DNA of 64,000 nucleotides, from the NCBI GenBank assembly GCA_018433775.1, contig JAHDQN010000026.1:1-64000 (forward strand), given 5' to 3'. The notes beneath the pieces are model-generated. The model did no database searches and was not told the DNA's origin. It saw only the letters and a program-made list of their open reading frames with translations. The translations under genes were made by a program, and so were the position numbers. The stretch's first letter is position 1; each line of letters starts with the position of its first letter. Of this stretch, positions 42,504-51,970 are shown piece by piece. The DNA is from Deltaproteobacteria bacterium. Lineage in GTDB: Bacteria; Desulfobacterota; Desulfomonilia; UBA1062.

Positions 42504-43547
42504 ATGGAACGAGGTTTTAAGGTGAGTGAAAAAATTCCGTCGGACAGCGCCAGGTGGCTGGTGAGGGAGATGTCCTCCATGGGAATCCCTCCAGGCCGTA
42601 TCCTGAAGGGTACGAACCTGCAGGAGGAGTGGCTTAAGGACATGGGTGCCCTTATCACTCCTTCCCAATACCTGAGCATTGTGGCCAATGCGCTTGAAGA
42701 GAGCGGAGACCCCTCCCTCGGGCTCCATGTGGGTCCAAGGCAGCAGCTGGGCGAGCTGGGTTTCTGGGGGTATGCCATCATCAGCAGCCCGACCTTGAGG
42801 GAGGCAAACCAGGTCGCCCTGCAGTTCTGGGAGCTGAACGGTTCCCTGGTCACCCTGGATTTCCGGGAGGAGCCGGACCATGCCGCCTGGCGGATTCTTC
42901 CCGCGTTTCCCATGAAAGACAAGCGGTTGTGGATTTTCGCCGTGGAAGAGCTGCTCACTACCTTCCAGACCGCTGCCTCCTTTCTCACGAACCATGAGTT
43001 CCGCTATGCCCGGATCGATCTGTCGTATCCCGACCCCGGATATGGAGAGCGGTATCGCGAGCTGTTTGAATGTCCGGTCTTTTTCGGTTCGGATGAGGAC
43101 ATATTCCGGGTGGCCGTTGCCGATACGGACCGCCCCACCTTCACGGGCCATCCCCGGATGGCGCTCGTCTGCCGGGAGCAGTGCCGCGAGCTCCAGGCCA
43201 GACTCAGATGGGGCGATGAGCTGACCGGAGCCATCCGGGAGATCGTCATCTCCTCCATGGGCCGGATCCCCCACCTGCCCGAGGTCGCCCGAAGGCTCGC
43301 CATGAGCCCCCGGACGCTCAGGCGCAGGCTCCAGGAGCGCGGCACCACCTATCAGCACATCCTCGACGAGGTGAGGATCGAGCTGGCAAAGGAGTACCTG
43401 GCCTCCACGGCCTTGAGCGTCGACCAGATCGCGGGGCGCATCGGGTTCACCGAGGCCACCACCTTCCGCAGGGCGTTCAAGAAGTGGACCGGGACGAACA
43501 TCAGGGAGTTCCGGATGAACCGGGCTGCCGGGAGTTGCGACCTCTGA
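42504..43547 (+). CDS. AraC-family transcription regulator (arabinose-binding-like N-domain)
   Basis: A 347-residue regulator. The N-terminal 200 residues match the ligand-binding domain of the OruR/ArgR-type AraC subgroup (ITPSQYLSIVANALEESGDPSLGLHVGPRQQLGE). The C-terminal AraC DNA-binding domain has two helix-turn-helix units, PEVARRLAMSPRTLRRRLQERG and VDQIAGRIGFTEATTFRRAFKKWTG. The start may be the ATG at 42504 or a GTG at 42522, which has GAGG seven bases upstream. It diverges from the RuBisCO-like operon, so it is the likely controller. Its last 47 bases overlap the convergent amidohydrolase gene. Confidence 0.88.
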   Translation: MERGFKVSEKIPSDSARWLVREMSSMGIPPGRILKGTNLQEEWLKDMGALITPSQYLSIVANALEESGDPSLGLHVGPRQQLGELGFWGYAIISSPTLREANQVALQFWELNGSLVTLDFREEPDHAAWRILPAFPMKDKRLWIFAVEELLTTFQTAASFLTNHEFRYARIDLSYPDPGYGERYRELFECPVFFGSDEDIFRVAVADTDRPTFTGHPRMALVCREQCRELQARLRWGDELTGAIREIVISSMGRIPHLPEVARRLAMSPRTLRRRLQERGTTYQHILDEVRIELAKEYLASTALSVDQIAGRIGFTEATTFRRAFKKWTGTNIREFRMNRAAGSCDL

Positions 43548-44949
43548 GCCATTTGGAGACGATCCGGAAGTGATCCGCTCCGGGCGCACCTTTCAGGAAC
43601 CTGCCCGCCCTCATGACCATCCTGACCTTGCTTATGGCCCCCAGATCCTCCAGAGGGTTTCCTTCCACGGCGATCATGTCCGCGATCCTGCCCGGCCTGA
43701 TGGTGCCGATCCGGTCGCCCACGTCAAGGATCGAGGCGTTGCCCGACGTGGCGAGCATGAGCACCTGTGCAGGCGTGAGGCCTGCAAGCTGGAGCCGTTT
43801 GAGCTCCTCGGCATAGAAAACCCCGAACAGGGCGGTGGGGAGGCCGCCCGAATCGGTGCCCACTCCCACGCGGCCTCCCGCATGGAGGATCCGGCCCACG
43901 TTGGCCAGGGCATGGGGAAACCCGCGGGCGATGAGGGGCAGGTCGAAACAGGGTTTTTTCCGGTACTCGCTCTCGGGAGGCGGATAAGGGCCGGTGCGAT
44001 AGGTGCGGATGTGACGCCTCACCTGCCTGAGAGGCTCGGGCTCCAGGATGGAAGGCCCCCGCTCGTCCAGGACGGACCCTATGGTCTGCCAGAGACTGTC
44101 GCTCCCGGCGTCCAGGCAGGTCAGCGTGGGGTTGAGGACCTTGCCCCGGGCCGCAAACTCGACCGCGGTCCTGTCCGGGATCTCCTCCAGCGGGCTGTGC
44201 TCGTAGGTGTCGACCCCCATGGACATGGCGTACTCCAGGTCTTCCATTCGGCTGACGTGGCAGCACACCTTTCTGCCATAGCGCCTGGCCGTGTCCATGA
44301 CCGCCCGGAAGGTGGCCGGGTCGAGCACAGGAAGATCGCCGCCTCCCAGCAGCCACGAGCGGTGCTGGCAGTAGACCTTGATCCATTGCGCACCCTGCCG
44401 GATCATCTCGCCTGTCTGCCGGGCCGCCTCTTCGGGGCTGCCGACCCGTTCGGCATATTGTCCTCCGAGAAAGGCCTTCACGAAATGCCGGAACGAAGGC
44501 ACCCAGTCCGGGCATCCTCCGGGTGCGGCGATGCACGAGTTGCACCGGATGATCCGGGGGCCGGGGATGTCGCCGCTGTCGATCGCGGAGACGAGGCTTG
44601 AAAGCCTTCCGGGAAAGCCGCCGGCATCACGCACCGTGGTGATGCCGGCTTCGATGCACGCCCGGGCGTTGCGCTCGATCTGCCGCCCCATGGCAAAGAA
44701 GGCACGGGGAGTCACCTCGTGCATGAAGGGCACGGTGATGTGCACGTGGGTGTCGATGAGGCCGGGCATGAGCGTGAGCCCGCCGAGGTCCACCGGGGTG
44801 AAGGACCCGGCTCTCCCGGCCGCGGCGCCTTTTTCCACGGCCTTGATCTCCTCGCCCTCCACCAGCACCGACCTGTCGTGGAGCAGTCTGCCCCGCTCGC
44901 TGTCAAAGAGCCGGCAGTTGAAGAGAACAACTCGGTTGTCGAATTTCAT
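43501..44949 (-). CDS. Metal-dependent amidohydrolase (imidazolonepropionase-like)
   Basis: A 482-residue amidohydrolase-superfamily hydrolase. Metal ligands are visible: the HxH of LIDTHVHI, a possible carboxylated Lys in QWIKVYCQ, His in KVCCHVSRMED and YEHSPLEE, and the Asp of GTDSGG. C-terminal strands (IGTIRPGRIADMIAVEGNPLEDL) are typical of the subfamily with prolidase/imidazolonepropionase-like sequences. Its 3' end overlaps the convergent AraC gene, an odd arrangement that suggests mutual interference. No Sec signal. It might open an amide or lactam substrate for the neighbouring operon; that is inference. Confidence 0.87.
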   Translation of the reverse strand: MKFDNRVVLFNCRLFDSERGRLLHDRSVLVEGEEIKAVEKGAAAGRAGSFTPVDLGGLTLMPGLIDTHVHITVPFMHEVTPRAFFAMGRQIERNARACIEAGITTVRDAGGFPGRLSSLVSAIDSGDIPGPRIIRCNSCIAAPGGCPDWVPSFRHFVKAFLGGQYAERVGSPEEAARQTGEMIRQGAQWIKVYCQHRSWLLGGGDLPVLDPATFRAVMDTARRYGRKVCCHVSRMEDLEYAMSMGVDTYEHSPLEEIPDRTAVEFAARGKVLNPTLTCLDAGSDSLWQTIGSVLDERGPSILEPEPLRQVRRHIRTYRTGPYPPPESEYRKKPCFDLPLIARGFPHALANVGRILHAGGRVGVGTDSGGLPTALFGVFYAEELKRLQLAGLTPAQVLMLATSGNASILDVGDRIGTIRPGRIADMIAVEGNPLEDLGAISKVRMVMRAGRFLKGAPGADHFRIVSKWLRGRNSRQPGSSGTP

Positions 44950-45027
44950 CCATCCTCCTGTGCGCCGGGAAAGAGCAGGTCGGGAAAGAGCGAAGTCCCG
45001 GGGCGCGAGGTCATTGTCTCCGTGCCC

Positions 45028-46230
45028 TTATGCCGGGAGTGCAGTCGTCTCTGTCAGGCGTTTTCTCAGGTCGTCCTGCACGTTCCCGTCAACCGGCTCG
45101 ATGGCGACCCCCGGTACCCCGCCCGATATCCGGCAGGCATGCATGAGGACCCGGTCGTCCCAGACCGCGCGGATGTCGTCCTTGGCGAATGTCTCGGAAA
45201 ACAGGGCCTGGCCCATGCCGCCCAGCATGCTCACCACATAGCGGTTGCCCATTCTTGCGACCAGCCTGCTGGTGTCCATGAACCCGTCCTTTTCCGAAGA
45301 AGGAATTACCTGCCTGTTTTCCAGCAGCCACGCCAGCGACACCATATCATGGGCGATAAGCGATGTAGACGCGATGACCAGCCCGGTTTCAGGCTCGAAG
45401 ACATACCCGTCGTCCGGTCCGAAGGTGGCGAGGATCCTGTCGGCGGCGGTCACGACCAGGCGCTGCTTTGCGCGCAGGGTTTCCACCGTGTTGCCTTCCG
45501 CGGTCTTCTCCTGGAGGGTGGATGCCTCCCGGTGATACTCCAGGCGCGTGTCGGTACGCCAGTAGCCGACCGCGGCCTTCAGGCCGAGAGTGCTGCCTGC
45601 CAGCACGTGACGGGCGCATCTGGGCATGAGTACGATGTGATCCATCTGTTTGAGGATGCCGGGCATCATGATGCCGGTCTTCCAGTGTGACGCCGCCGCC
45701 GGTGCTTCCTCATAAAAGGCGTCCCATCCCGCCTCTTCGAAGAAGTGCAGTTCTCCGCCCGCGGCAAGCACCGTCCGGGCTATGCCGGATGCCTCCATCA
45801 GGCGCCGCGAGCTGCCGGAAAGCTTACCCGGCGAGAGCTTCACGTGCTCGATGCCTGACATGTCTCCCACCACCACCCGTCCGGCGCCCCTGTCCCTGAG
45901 GAGCTCGATCATGGCCGCGATGGCCGCGGGGCTGGTGGTGGCCGGATAGGGATTGCCGGAATTCAGGACCGGTTTGATAAACACGCTGTCCCCCCTGGAC
46001 AGCCAGGAAAAATCCGACGCCGCCTCCGCAGCTGCGCGAACGGCGCGGCGAACGGTCTCCTCATCGGCCCCTCTGCTCACTCCCGCCAGAAACACGGCCG
46101 CATCCCTCCCCCGGGCAGGCACGCCGTGAGCGGGCGCCCCGGCGGTGGTTCCAAGATTCCCCCCGGCACACGAAGAAAGAGCCGCTGCCGCCGAACCCGC
46201 CATCAGCCTCAGAAAGTCTCTCCGTTTCAT
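45028..46230 (-). CDS. Exported DUF362-domain protein (possible lipoprotein)
   Basis: A 400-residue DUF362 protein. The N-terminus MKRRDFLRLMAGSAAAALSSCAGG combines a Tat-like RRDFLR with a lipobox (LSSC), so it is exported and probably lipid-anchored. Family segments include VFIKPVLNSGNPYP, GRVVVGDMSG, MDHIVLMPRCARH and LGLKAAVGYWRTD. DUF362 proteins are often FeS-associated, but no CxxCxxC cluster is present here. It is downstream of nothing related and its function is unknown. The start codon is fixed by the signal peptide. Confidence 0.8.
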   Translation of the reverse strand: MKRRDFLRLMAGSAAAALSSCAGGNLGTTAGAPAHGVPARGRDAAVFLAGVSRGADEETVRRAVRAAAEAASDFSWLSRGDSVFIKPVLNSGNPYPATTSPAAIAAMIELLRDRGAGRVVVGDMSGIEHVKLSPGKLSGSSRRLMEASGIARTVLAAGGELHFFEEAGWDAFYEEAPAAASHWKTGIMMPGILKQMDHIVLMPRCARHVLAGSTLGLKAAVGYWRTDTRLEYHREASTLQEKTAEGNTVETLRAKQRLVVTAADRILATFGPDDGYVFEPETGLVIASTSLIAHDMVSLAWLLENRQVIPSSEKDGFMDTSRLVARMGNRYVVSMLGGMGQALFSETFAKDDIRAVWDDRVLMHACRISGGVPGVAIEPVDGNVQDDLRKRLTETTALPA

Positions 46231-47017
46231 TGATTCCCTCCTCTACTGCGCCGGCATCGCAGGTTCTCTTTTCAATGCGTGCAGGCACTCATCCATACTC
46301 CGTTCCTGTTCAGGTTTTCTCATTGGATGCCCGCAGCCGGGATGACCGGTCTTTGCCGTCGGATCGGGTGTGCTCGTTTCGTTACCGGCTGGATAATTAT
46401 ACTCCCTTCAGTCCTTTTCTTAAACATGAATTTTTCCGGCCCGTTGTCGAGGCACCGGGAAATTCCCGGGCAGGAGCCTGGAGAAGAGCCTTCATTGAGA
46501 GATCCGCCCCTCATCGGAACACAGAGGGTAAGCGGTCTGAGGGGCTTCCCTGGTGCCAAAGGATGCAGCGGGAGGAAAGAATTGCCCCGGAGAACCGGGA
46601 AGACCGGCTTTTTGATACAAAATCCGGCACCTTCTTATCAGCGCTCCTGGAGCGCTCCGAATGCAATGGGCAGGGTATCCCGGGGCGGGAGACCATAGGC
46701 CGACTTCACGGAACCCGGGAGCACCATGGTGAAGGCGTCGTCTGCGAGCCTGATCTCGGCCATGCCGGCCGGGGCCGTCTCAGAGATCCGCCGGCCTGAG
46801 ATCAAGCGGACAGGAGGAATCCGGCCGGCACTTGTAGACTATCCGGGGGCGTGCTCCGTCTTAGCGGAAAAGAAACCCTGTACAAGCCTCGTCCTTTGTG
46901 CTCGGATGCGCGATTACGATCCTGAGGGCGGGCTGGGACGGGCACAGGGCACAGGGCGTGAAAGAAAGCCCCTGAAGTCGCAGTGGGAGAACTTGGGAAG
47001 AAAGAGTACAAAAGGAA
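46231..47017. other. Long intergenic region, nothing recognised
   Basis: About 790 bases between divergent genes. A perfect palindrome CCGGGAA-A-TTCCCGG stands near 46449-46463. Several GC-rich frames are open, but none has a ribosome site or recognisable product. The efflux operon promoter should be near its right end. Confidence 0.45.
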
Positions 47018-48493
47018 ATGGATCTTAAGGCAGGAATGAGAAAAATCTTCACAAGAAAAAGGGAGACGTACCGGGCCCGGGCGTGTTTCCTCCTCTTGCC
47101 TGCGGTTCTGCTGCTCGCCGGATGCATGACCGTGGGGCCCGATTATGTCGTTCCCGAGCCTGGTGCGCCTTCCGCGTGGAACGCCGGGTTTGGCGGACAC
47201 CTGATAACCGGTCAGGCAGATCCGGAAGCACTGGCGCGCTGGTGGGAGACCTTCCATGATCCGGTGCTGGCCTCCCTGATGGACCGGGCGGTGAAGGGAA
47301 GCCCGGACCTGAAGGAGGCTGCTGCCCGGGTTCGCGAGGCGCGCGCCAGGCGGGCCGCTGCAGGCGCCGGGTTGTTCCCTGCCCTTGATTCCACTGCCTC
47401 CCTCCAGCGCAGCGGCGACAGCGAGTCGGCGCGCAACCTCTATTCTGCGGGATTCGACGCCCGGTGGGAAATCGATCTCTTCGGCGGCACCCGCAGGTCC
47501 GTGGAGGCTGCAGGCGCCGACCTCCAGGCCGCTGGAGAGGCGATGAACGACGCACTGGTCACCCTGACCGCCGAGGTGGCCCTGAACTACGTTGAGGTGC
47601 GGACCTTCCAGTCCCGGCTGGAAACCGCCGAGGCGAACCTGGCTCTCCAGCAGGAAACCTACCGGCTTCAGCAGTCCCTCGCGCAGGCCGGGCTCAGCGA
47701 CGGGCTCGCGCTCCAGCGTGCCCGCTCCAACCTGGAGAGCACCCGGGCCCTGGTCCCGTCTCTGCGCGCATCTCTCGAAGGGGCCAAAAACCGGCTCGCC
47801 GTGCTCCTGGGAGAGCCGCCCGGAGCGGTTCACGAAGAGCTCGCCTCGCACAGGCCCGTGCCCATGGTACCCCCGGAGGTTTCCGTGGACGCCCCCGCCG
47901 ATATCCTCAGGCGCAGACCCGACGTGCGGCGGGCGGAGCGCGAGCTCGCGGCCCAGAGCGCACGGGTGGGCGTGGCCATGGCGGAGCTCTATCCCAGGAT
48001 CACCCTGAACGGATCCATCGGCCTGAGCGCCCTCTCCTCCGGAGACCTTTTCACGGCCGACAGCCGGACCTTCGGCTACGGGCCCCGCATCACGCTGCCC
48101 ATCTTCTCAGCAGGCTCGATCCGTGCAGGGATCGAGGCCCGGTCCGCGCTGCAGGAGCAGGCGCTCATCCGGTACGAGGCTGCGGTCCTGGTCGCCCTGG
48201 AAGAGGTGGAGAACGCGCTGAGTGCCTATGCTCAGGAACACGTGCGGCGCGTCGCTCTCCAGGAATCCGCGCACGCTGCTCAAGAAGCGGCTGAGCTCGC
48301 GGAATACCAGTACCGATCCGGTCTGGTCGATTTCACCGTGCTGCTCGATACCCAGCGATCCCTCCTGTCCGCCCAGGATGAGCTGGCACGGAACAGCGGC
48401 GCGCTCGCGTCCAATCTGGTGAGGTTGTACAAGGCCCTCGGAGGCGGGTGGCCATATGAGGCTGAACAGTACGAGAGGGGAGAACCGAGATGA
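47018..48493 (+). CDS. TolC/NodT-type outer membrane efflux lipoprotein
   Basis: A 491-residue outer-membrane factor. Signal and lipobox ACFLLLPAVLLLAGC, then the family hallmark MTVGPDYVVPEP. Two repeats of the outer-membrane efflux protein domain follow, including LRRRPDVRRAERELAAQSARVGVA. It forms the exit duct of a tripartite pump. Starts at 47018 and 47036 are both possible; the later one has AAGGCAGGA close upstream. It overlaps the adaptor gene by four bases (ATGA) and begins a four-gene operon. Confidence 0.92.
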   Translation: MDLKAGMRKIFTRKRETYRARACFLLLPAVLLLAGCMTVGPDYVVPEPGAPSAWNAGFGGHLITGQADPEALARWWETFHDPVLASLMDRAVKGSPDLKEAAARVREARARRAAAGAGLFPALDSTASLQRSGDSESARNLYSAGFDARWEIDLFGGTRRSVEAAGADLQAAGEAMNDALVTLTAEVALNYVEVRTFQSRLETAEANLALQQETYRLQQSLAQAGLSDGLALQRARSNLESTRALVPSLRASLEGAKNRLAVLLGEPPGAVHEELASHRPVPMVPPEVSVDAPADILRRRPDVRRAERELAAQSARVGVAMAELYPRITLNGSIGLSALSSGDLFTADSRTFGYGPRITLPIFSAGSIRAGIEARSALQEQALIRYEAAVLVALEEVENALSAYAQEHVRRVALQESAHAAQEAAELAEYQYRSGLVDFTVLLDTQRSLLSAQDELARNSGALASNLVRLYKALGGGWPYEAEQYERGEPR

Positions 48494-49788
48494 AGCAACA
48501 CAATCACGTGCAAGCCGACATGACGAAGATTCTGGGAAACGGCGGCACGGGTCCCGCCCGGCATCTGAGACGCTGGATCGTCTGGGTTGCGCTTGCGCTG
48601 GCAGCCGTATTGGCGGTCTTCGTATGGGGATTTTCCGGCGGCAAAGAGCAGGTCTCCTACCAGGTTCAGGAGGCCCGGCGCGGGGATCTCACCATTACCG
48701 TGAGCGCGACCGGAAACCTCCAGCCCTTGAACCAGGTGGATGTGGGGAGCGAGCGTTCCGGGATCATCCGGAGCGTTGAGGTGGACTACAACGACCAGGT
48801 GAAGATGGGCCAGCCTCTGGCGCGACTCGACACCGCGATGCTCGAAGCCGAGGTGAGGAAGGCGTCCGCAGCCCTGGAATTGGCGCAGGCCAAAGTCCTG
48901 CAGGCGCAGGCGACCCTGAGGCAGGCCGGTGCAGAGCTGGCCCGTATGAGGCAGGCCCACGAGCTCACCGGCGGCAGGGTGCCGTCCGCCAGGGAACTGG
49001 ATGTGGCGGAAGCCGCCCTTGAGCGGGCCCGGGCCGACGAGGCTGCAGCCAGAGCACAGGTGTCACAGGCCCGGGCGACTCTGGAGTCTGTCCGGACAGA
49101 CCTTTCCAAGACCCTGATCCTCTCACCCATAAACGGCATCGTGCTCTCGCGGAGCGTGGAGCCGGGTCAGACCGTGGCTGCGTCACTGCAGGCGCCGGTC
49201 CTGTTCACCCTTGCCGAGGACCTCGCCCGCATGGAGCTGCACGTGGACCTGGACGAAGCCGACGTGGGCAGGGTGGAACCGGGACAGCAGGCTACGTTCA
49301 CGGTGGACGCGTATCCGGAGCGGATATTTCCGGCAGAGGTCGTCCAGGTCCGGTACAGTGCAAAGGCGGAAGGGGGGGTGGTCACCTACGAGACCGTGCT
49401 CAGGGTGGATAATACGGGCCTGCTCTTGCGGCCGGGCATGACCGCCACGGCGGACATCACGGTGAACGAGATCCGCGACGCCGTGCTGGTGCCCAACAGC
49501 GCCCTGCGGTTCATGCCCCGTGAACCGGGCGGGCAGCCCGGGGAGAAGAGCAGCATGTTGAACAAGCTCATGCCGCGACCCCCGAGGCACGCCAGAAGAG
49601 CGTCCCAGAGCGGGGGCTTCAACGGGGCCGGCGCAGCCGAACAGAAGGTCTGGACGCTCAGGCAGGACACGCTCGTGTCCATCCCGGTCACCATTGGAGC
49701 CACGGACGGCGTCATGACCGAGATCGTCAAGGGTGAAGTGGAGCCGGGCATGGGGGTCGTCACGGGAAGCATGAGTATCCGGAAATGA
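48490..49788 (+). CDS. MacA-like periplasmic adaptor (membrane fusion protein)
   Basis: A 432-residue HlyD/MacA-family adaptor. One N-terminal transmembrane helix (WIVWVALALAAVLAVFVWGF), a lipoyl-like half (ATGNLQPLNQVDVGSERSG), a long coiled-coil hairpin (about 110-205), the second lipoyl half (TLILSPINGIVLSRSVEPG) and a beta-barrel domain. It links the inner-membrane MacB-type ABC pump to the outer-membrane factor. ATGA overlaps join it to both neighbours. Confidence 0.92.
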   Translation: MKQHNHVQADMTKILGNGGTGPARHLRRWIVWVALALAAVLAVFVWGFSGGKEQVSYQVQEARRGDLTITVSATGNLQPLNQVDVGSERSGIIRSVEVDYNDQVKMGQPLARLDTAMLEAEVRKASAALELAQAKVLQAQATLRQAGAELARMRQAHELTGGRVPSARELDVAEAALERARADEAAARAQVSQARATLESVRTDLSKTLILSPINGIVLSRSVEPGQTVAASLQAPVLFTLAEDLARMELHVDLDEADVGRVEPGQQATFTVDAYPERIFPAEVVQVRYSAKAEGGVVTYETVLRVDNTGLLLRPGMTATADITVNEIRDAVLVPNSALRFMPREPGGQPGEKSSMLNKLMPRPPRHARRASQSGGFNGAGAAEQKVWTLRQDTLVSIPVTIGATDGVMTEIVKGEVEPGMGVVTGSMSIRK

Positions 49789-50513
49789 ATGACCATGCCC
49801 CTGAATCCATCAACGGCTCTCTCATCCGGCTGGAGGGCATCACCAAGGTGTACGGCTCGGGACCTGCGGCGGTGCACGCGCTCAAGGGCGTGGACCTGAA
49901 GATCGACAAGGGGGAGTTCGTTGCTGTGATGGGTCCCAGCGGATCGGGCAAGTCCACCTGCATGAACATCCTGGGCTGCCTGGACACGCCCACCGCAGGG
50001 GCCTACCGGTTCAAAGGGGTGGACGCGGGTGCGTTGTCACGCGATCAGCGGGCCTTGTTGCGCAGGAATTTCCTCGGATTCGTGTTTCAGGGCTTCAACC
50101 TCCTGAGCCGCACCTCGGCACTGGAAAATGTCGAGCTCCCCCTGATCTATCGCGGCGTCCCGGCCAGAGAGCGGCATGCAATGGCCAGAGACGCGCTCCA
50201 CACGGTGGGGCTTACAGGGTGGGAGCTTCACACCCCGGCCGAACTCTCGGGCGGGCAGCAGCAGCGGGTGGCCATCGCCCGGGCCATGGTGATCGAGCCG
50301 GAGGTTCTCATGGCGGACGAACCCACCGGCAATCTTGACTCCACCAGGAGCCGCGAGATTATGGAGCTGCTCTGCTCCTTCAACAGGGACCGGGGTGTCA
50401 CCATCGTCATGGTCACCCACGATGCCGGCATGGCCGGCTATGCCGGGCGCATCATCCGGTTTCTGGACGGACTCATCGATTCCGAGGAACCGGGCGGAGG
50501 GTACAGGCCGTGA
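49785..50513 (+). CDS. MacB/LolD-type ABC transporter ATPase
   Basis: A 242-residue ABC ATPase. Walker [10 protein letters not shown], signature [15 protein letters not shown], Walker [13 protein letters not shown] and switch His in VTHD are intact. In E. coli MacB the ATPase and permease are fused; here they are separate genes, as in many bacteria. The stop overlaps the permease start (GTGA). It energises the tripartite export of a macrolide-like compound, lipopeptide or signal. Confidence 0.93.
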   Translation: MNDHAPESINGSLIRLEGITKVYGSGPAAVHALKGVDLKIDKGEFVAVMGPSGSGKSTCMNILGCLDTPTAGAYRFKGVDAGALSRDQRALLRRNFLGFVFQGFNLLSRTSALENVELPLIYRGVPARERHAMARDALHTVGLTGWELHTPAELSGGQQQRVAIARAMVIEPEVLMADEPTGNLDSTRSREIMELLCSFNRDRGVTIVMVTHDAGMAGYAGRIIRFLDGLIDSEEPGGGYRP

Positions 50514-51721
50514 TCTGGGAGACCTTCGTACTGGCGCTGCGCGCCATTCGTCGCAATGTTCTGCGCTCGTTTCTCACGATTCTGGGCATCGTGATCGGCG
50601 TGGCCGCAGTCATCACCATGGTCACCCTGGGCGACGGGGCCACCGAGCAGGTGAGGGCCGACATATCGAGCCTGGGCAGCAATATGCTCCAGGTCAGGCC
50701 GGGCCAGGGTTTCCGCGGTCCGGGCGGTGTGAGGATCCCCTCGGAGAGATTCAAGATTTCCGACGCGCAGGCCATCGAGCGGGAGATTGCAGGTCTTCAG
50801 GCCGTGGCCCCCACAGCGAACAGGTCCGCGCAGGCCATCATCGGGAACCGGAACTGGCCCACCTCGGTCATGGGCAGCACGAACGACTATCTCAGGGTCC
50901 GCGACTGGCCGCTCGAACACGGCCGTGTCTTCACCGAGGGCGAGCTGCATTCCGGCAGGGCGGTATGCATCCTGGGCACCACTGTGGTCAAGGAGCTCTT
51001 TGGCGATCAGGACCCCCTGGGCGCATTTATCCGGTTGGACAGGCTCTCCTGCCAGGTGGTGGGCGTTCTTTCGTCAAAGGGCCAGTCGAGCTTCGGACAG
51101 GACCAGGACAATATGGTCCTGGTCCCGCTCAGGGCACTGCAGAGGCGCATTGCAGGCAATACGGACGTGGAGGCGGTCATGGTCTCCGCCATGGACGGTG
51201 TGTCCACCGAGGCCCTCAGGGAAGACATCGAGCGCCTGATGCGCGAGCGGCGACGGATCGCTCAAGGCCGCGACGACGACTTTCACGTCCGCGACATGGA
51301 GGAGATCGTGAGCGCGCTCACGAGCACCACCAGGGTCCTCACCGCCCTGCTGGGAGCGGTGGCCGCGGTGAGCCTCCTGGTGGGCGGAATCGGGATCATG
51401 AACATCATGCTGGTCTCGGTCACGGAACGCACCCGCGAGATCGGCACGCGTCTGGCCATCGGCGCCCGGGAGAAGGAGGTGCTTATGCAGTTCCTGATCG
51501 AGGCGGTGGTGCTCTCGTCATTGGGCGGGATTTTCGGCATTGCCCTGGGCCTCGGGGCTGCGGCCCTGGGCGCCCATCTCCTCGGAGTGCCCTTTGTGTT
51601 CAATCCGGGCATCGTGGTTCTGGCCTTCGTGTTCTCCGCCTCCGTGGGGGTGGTCTTCGGGTTTTTCCCTGCCCGCCAGGCGGCACGCATGGATCCCATC
51701 GAGGCCCTGCGGCACGAGTGA
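50510..51721 (+). CDS. MacB-type ABC transporter permease
   Basis: A 403-residue permease with an N-terminal helix (LRSFLTILGIVIGVAAVITMVTLG), a large periplasmic MacB_PCD domain (about 50-270) and three C-terminal helices of the FtsX fold (VSLLVGGIGIMNIMLVSVTERTREIG). The GTG start overlaps the ATPase stop. Together with the preceding three genes it forms a complete TolC-MacA-MacB-type efflux operon. The substrate cannot be inferred. Confidence 0.93.
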   Translation: MIWETFVLALRAIRRNVLRSFLTILGIVIGVAAVITMVTLGDGATEQVRADISSLGSNMLQVRPGQGFRGPGGVRIPSERFKISDAQAIEREIAGLQAVAPTANRSAQAIIGNRNWPTSVMGSTNDYLRVRDWPLEHGRVFTEGELHSGRAVCILGTTVVKELFGDQDPLGAFIRLDRLSCQVVGVLSSKGQSSFGQDQDNMVLVPLRALQRRIAGNTDVEAVMVSAMDGVSTEALREDIERLMRERRRIAQGRDDDFHVRDMEEIVSALTSTTRVLTALLGAVAAVSLLVGGIGIMNIMLVSVTERTREIGTRLAIGAREKEVLMQFLIEAVVLSSLGGIFGIALGLGAAALGAHLLGVPFVFNPGIVVLAFVFSASVGVVFGFFPARQAARMDPIEALRHE

Positions 51722-51970
51722 GAAGCCCGGGCTCCGGAAATTCAGCCGATGCTCTTTTCCAAGCCTGCCCTTCTGCGGCCTTCTTTTCGTCCCCTCTTGA
51801 GGGGGGCGTCTCGCTTTCGCCATATTGGCTTTTCGTTTCCGGATCTTATCATGAATTCCATCCGGTACTGAAAAAACTCGTATCGTGAGCCGGAGGGATG
51901 GGCGCACAAGCGGCGCCCGGCCTTCTTTCTCAAGGGAGAGCGGTTCTTTTCGTGAACGGGGAGGGCGCGT

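Noticed and set aside
46231-47017. Hidden gene in the long gap before the efflux operon
   Set aside because: Open frames overlap in several frames, lack ribosome sites and show no domain pattern.
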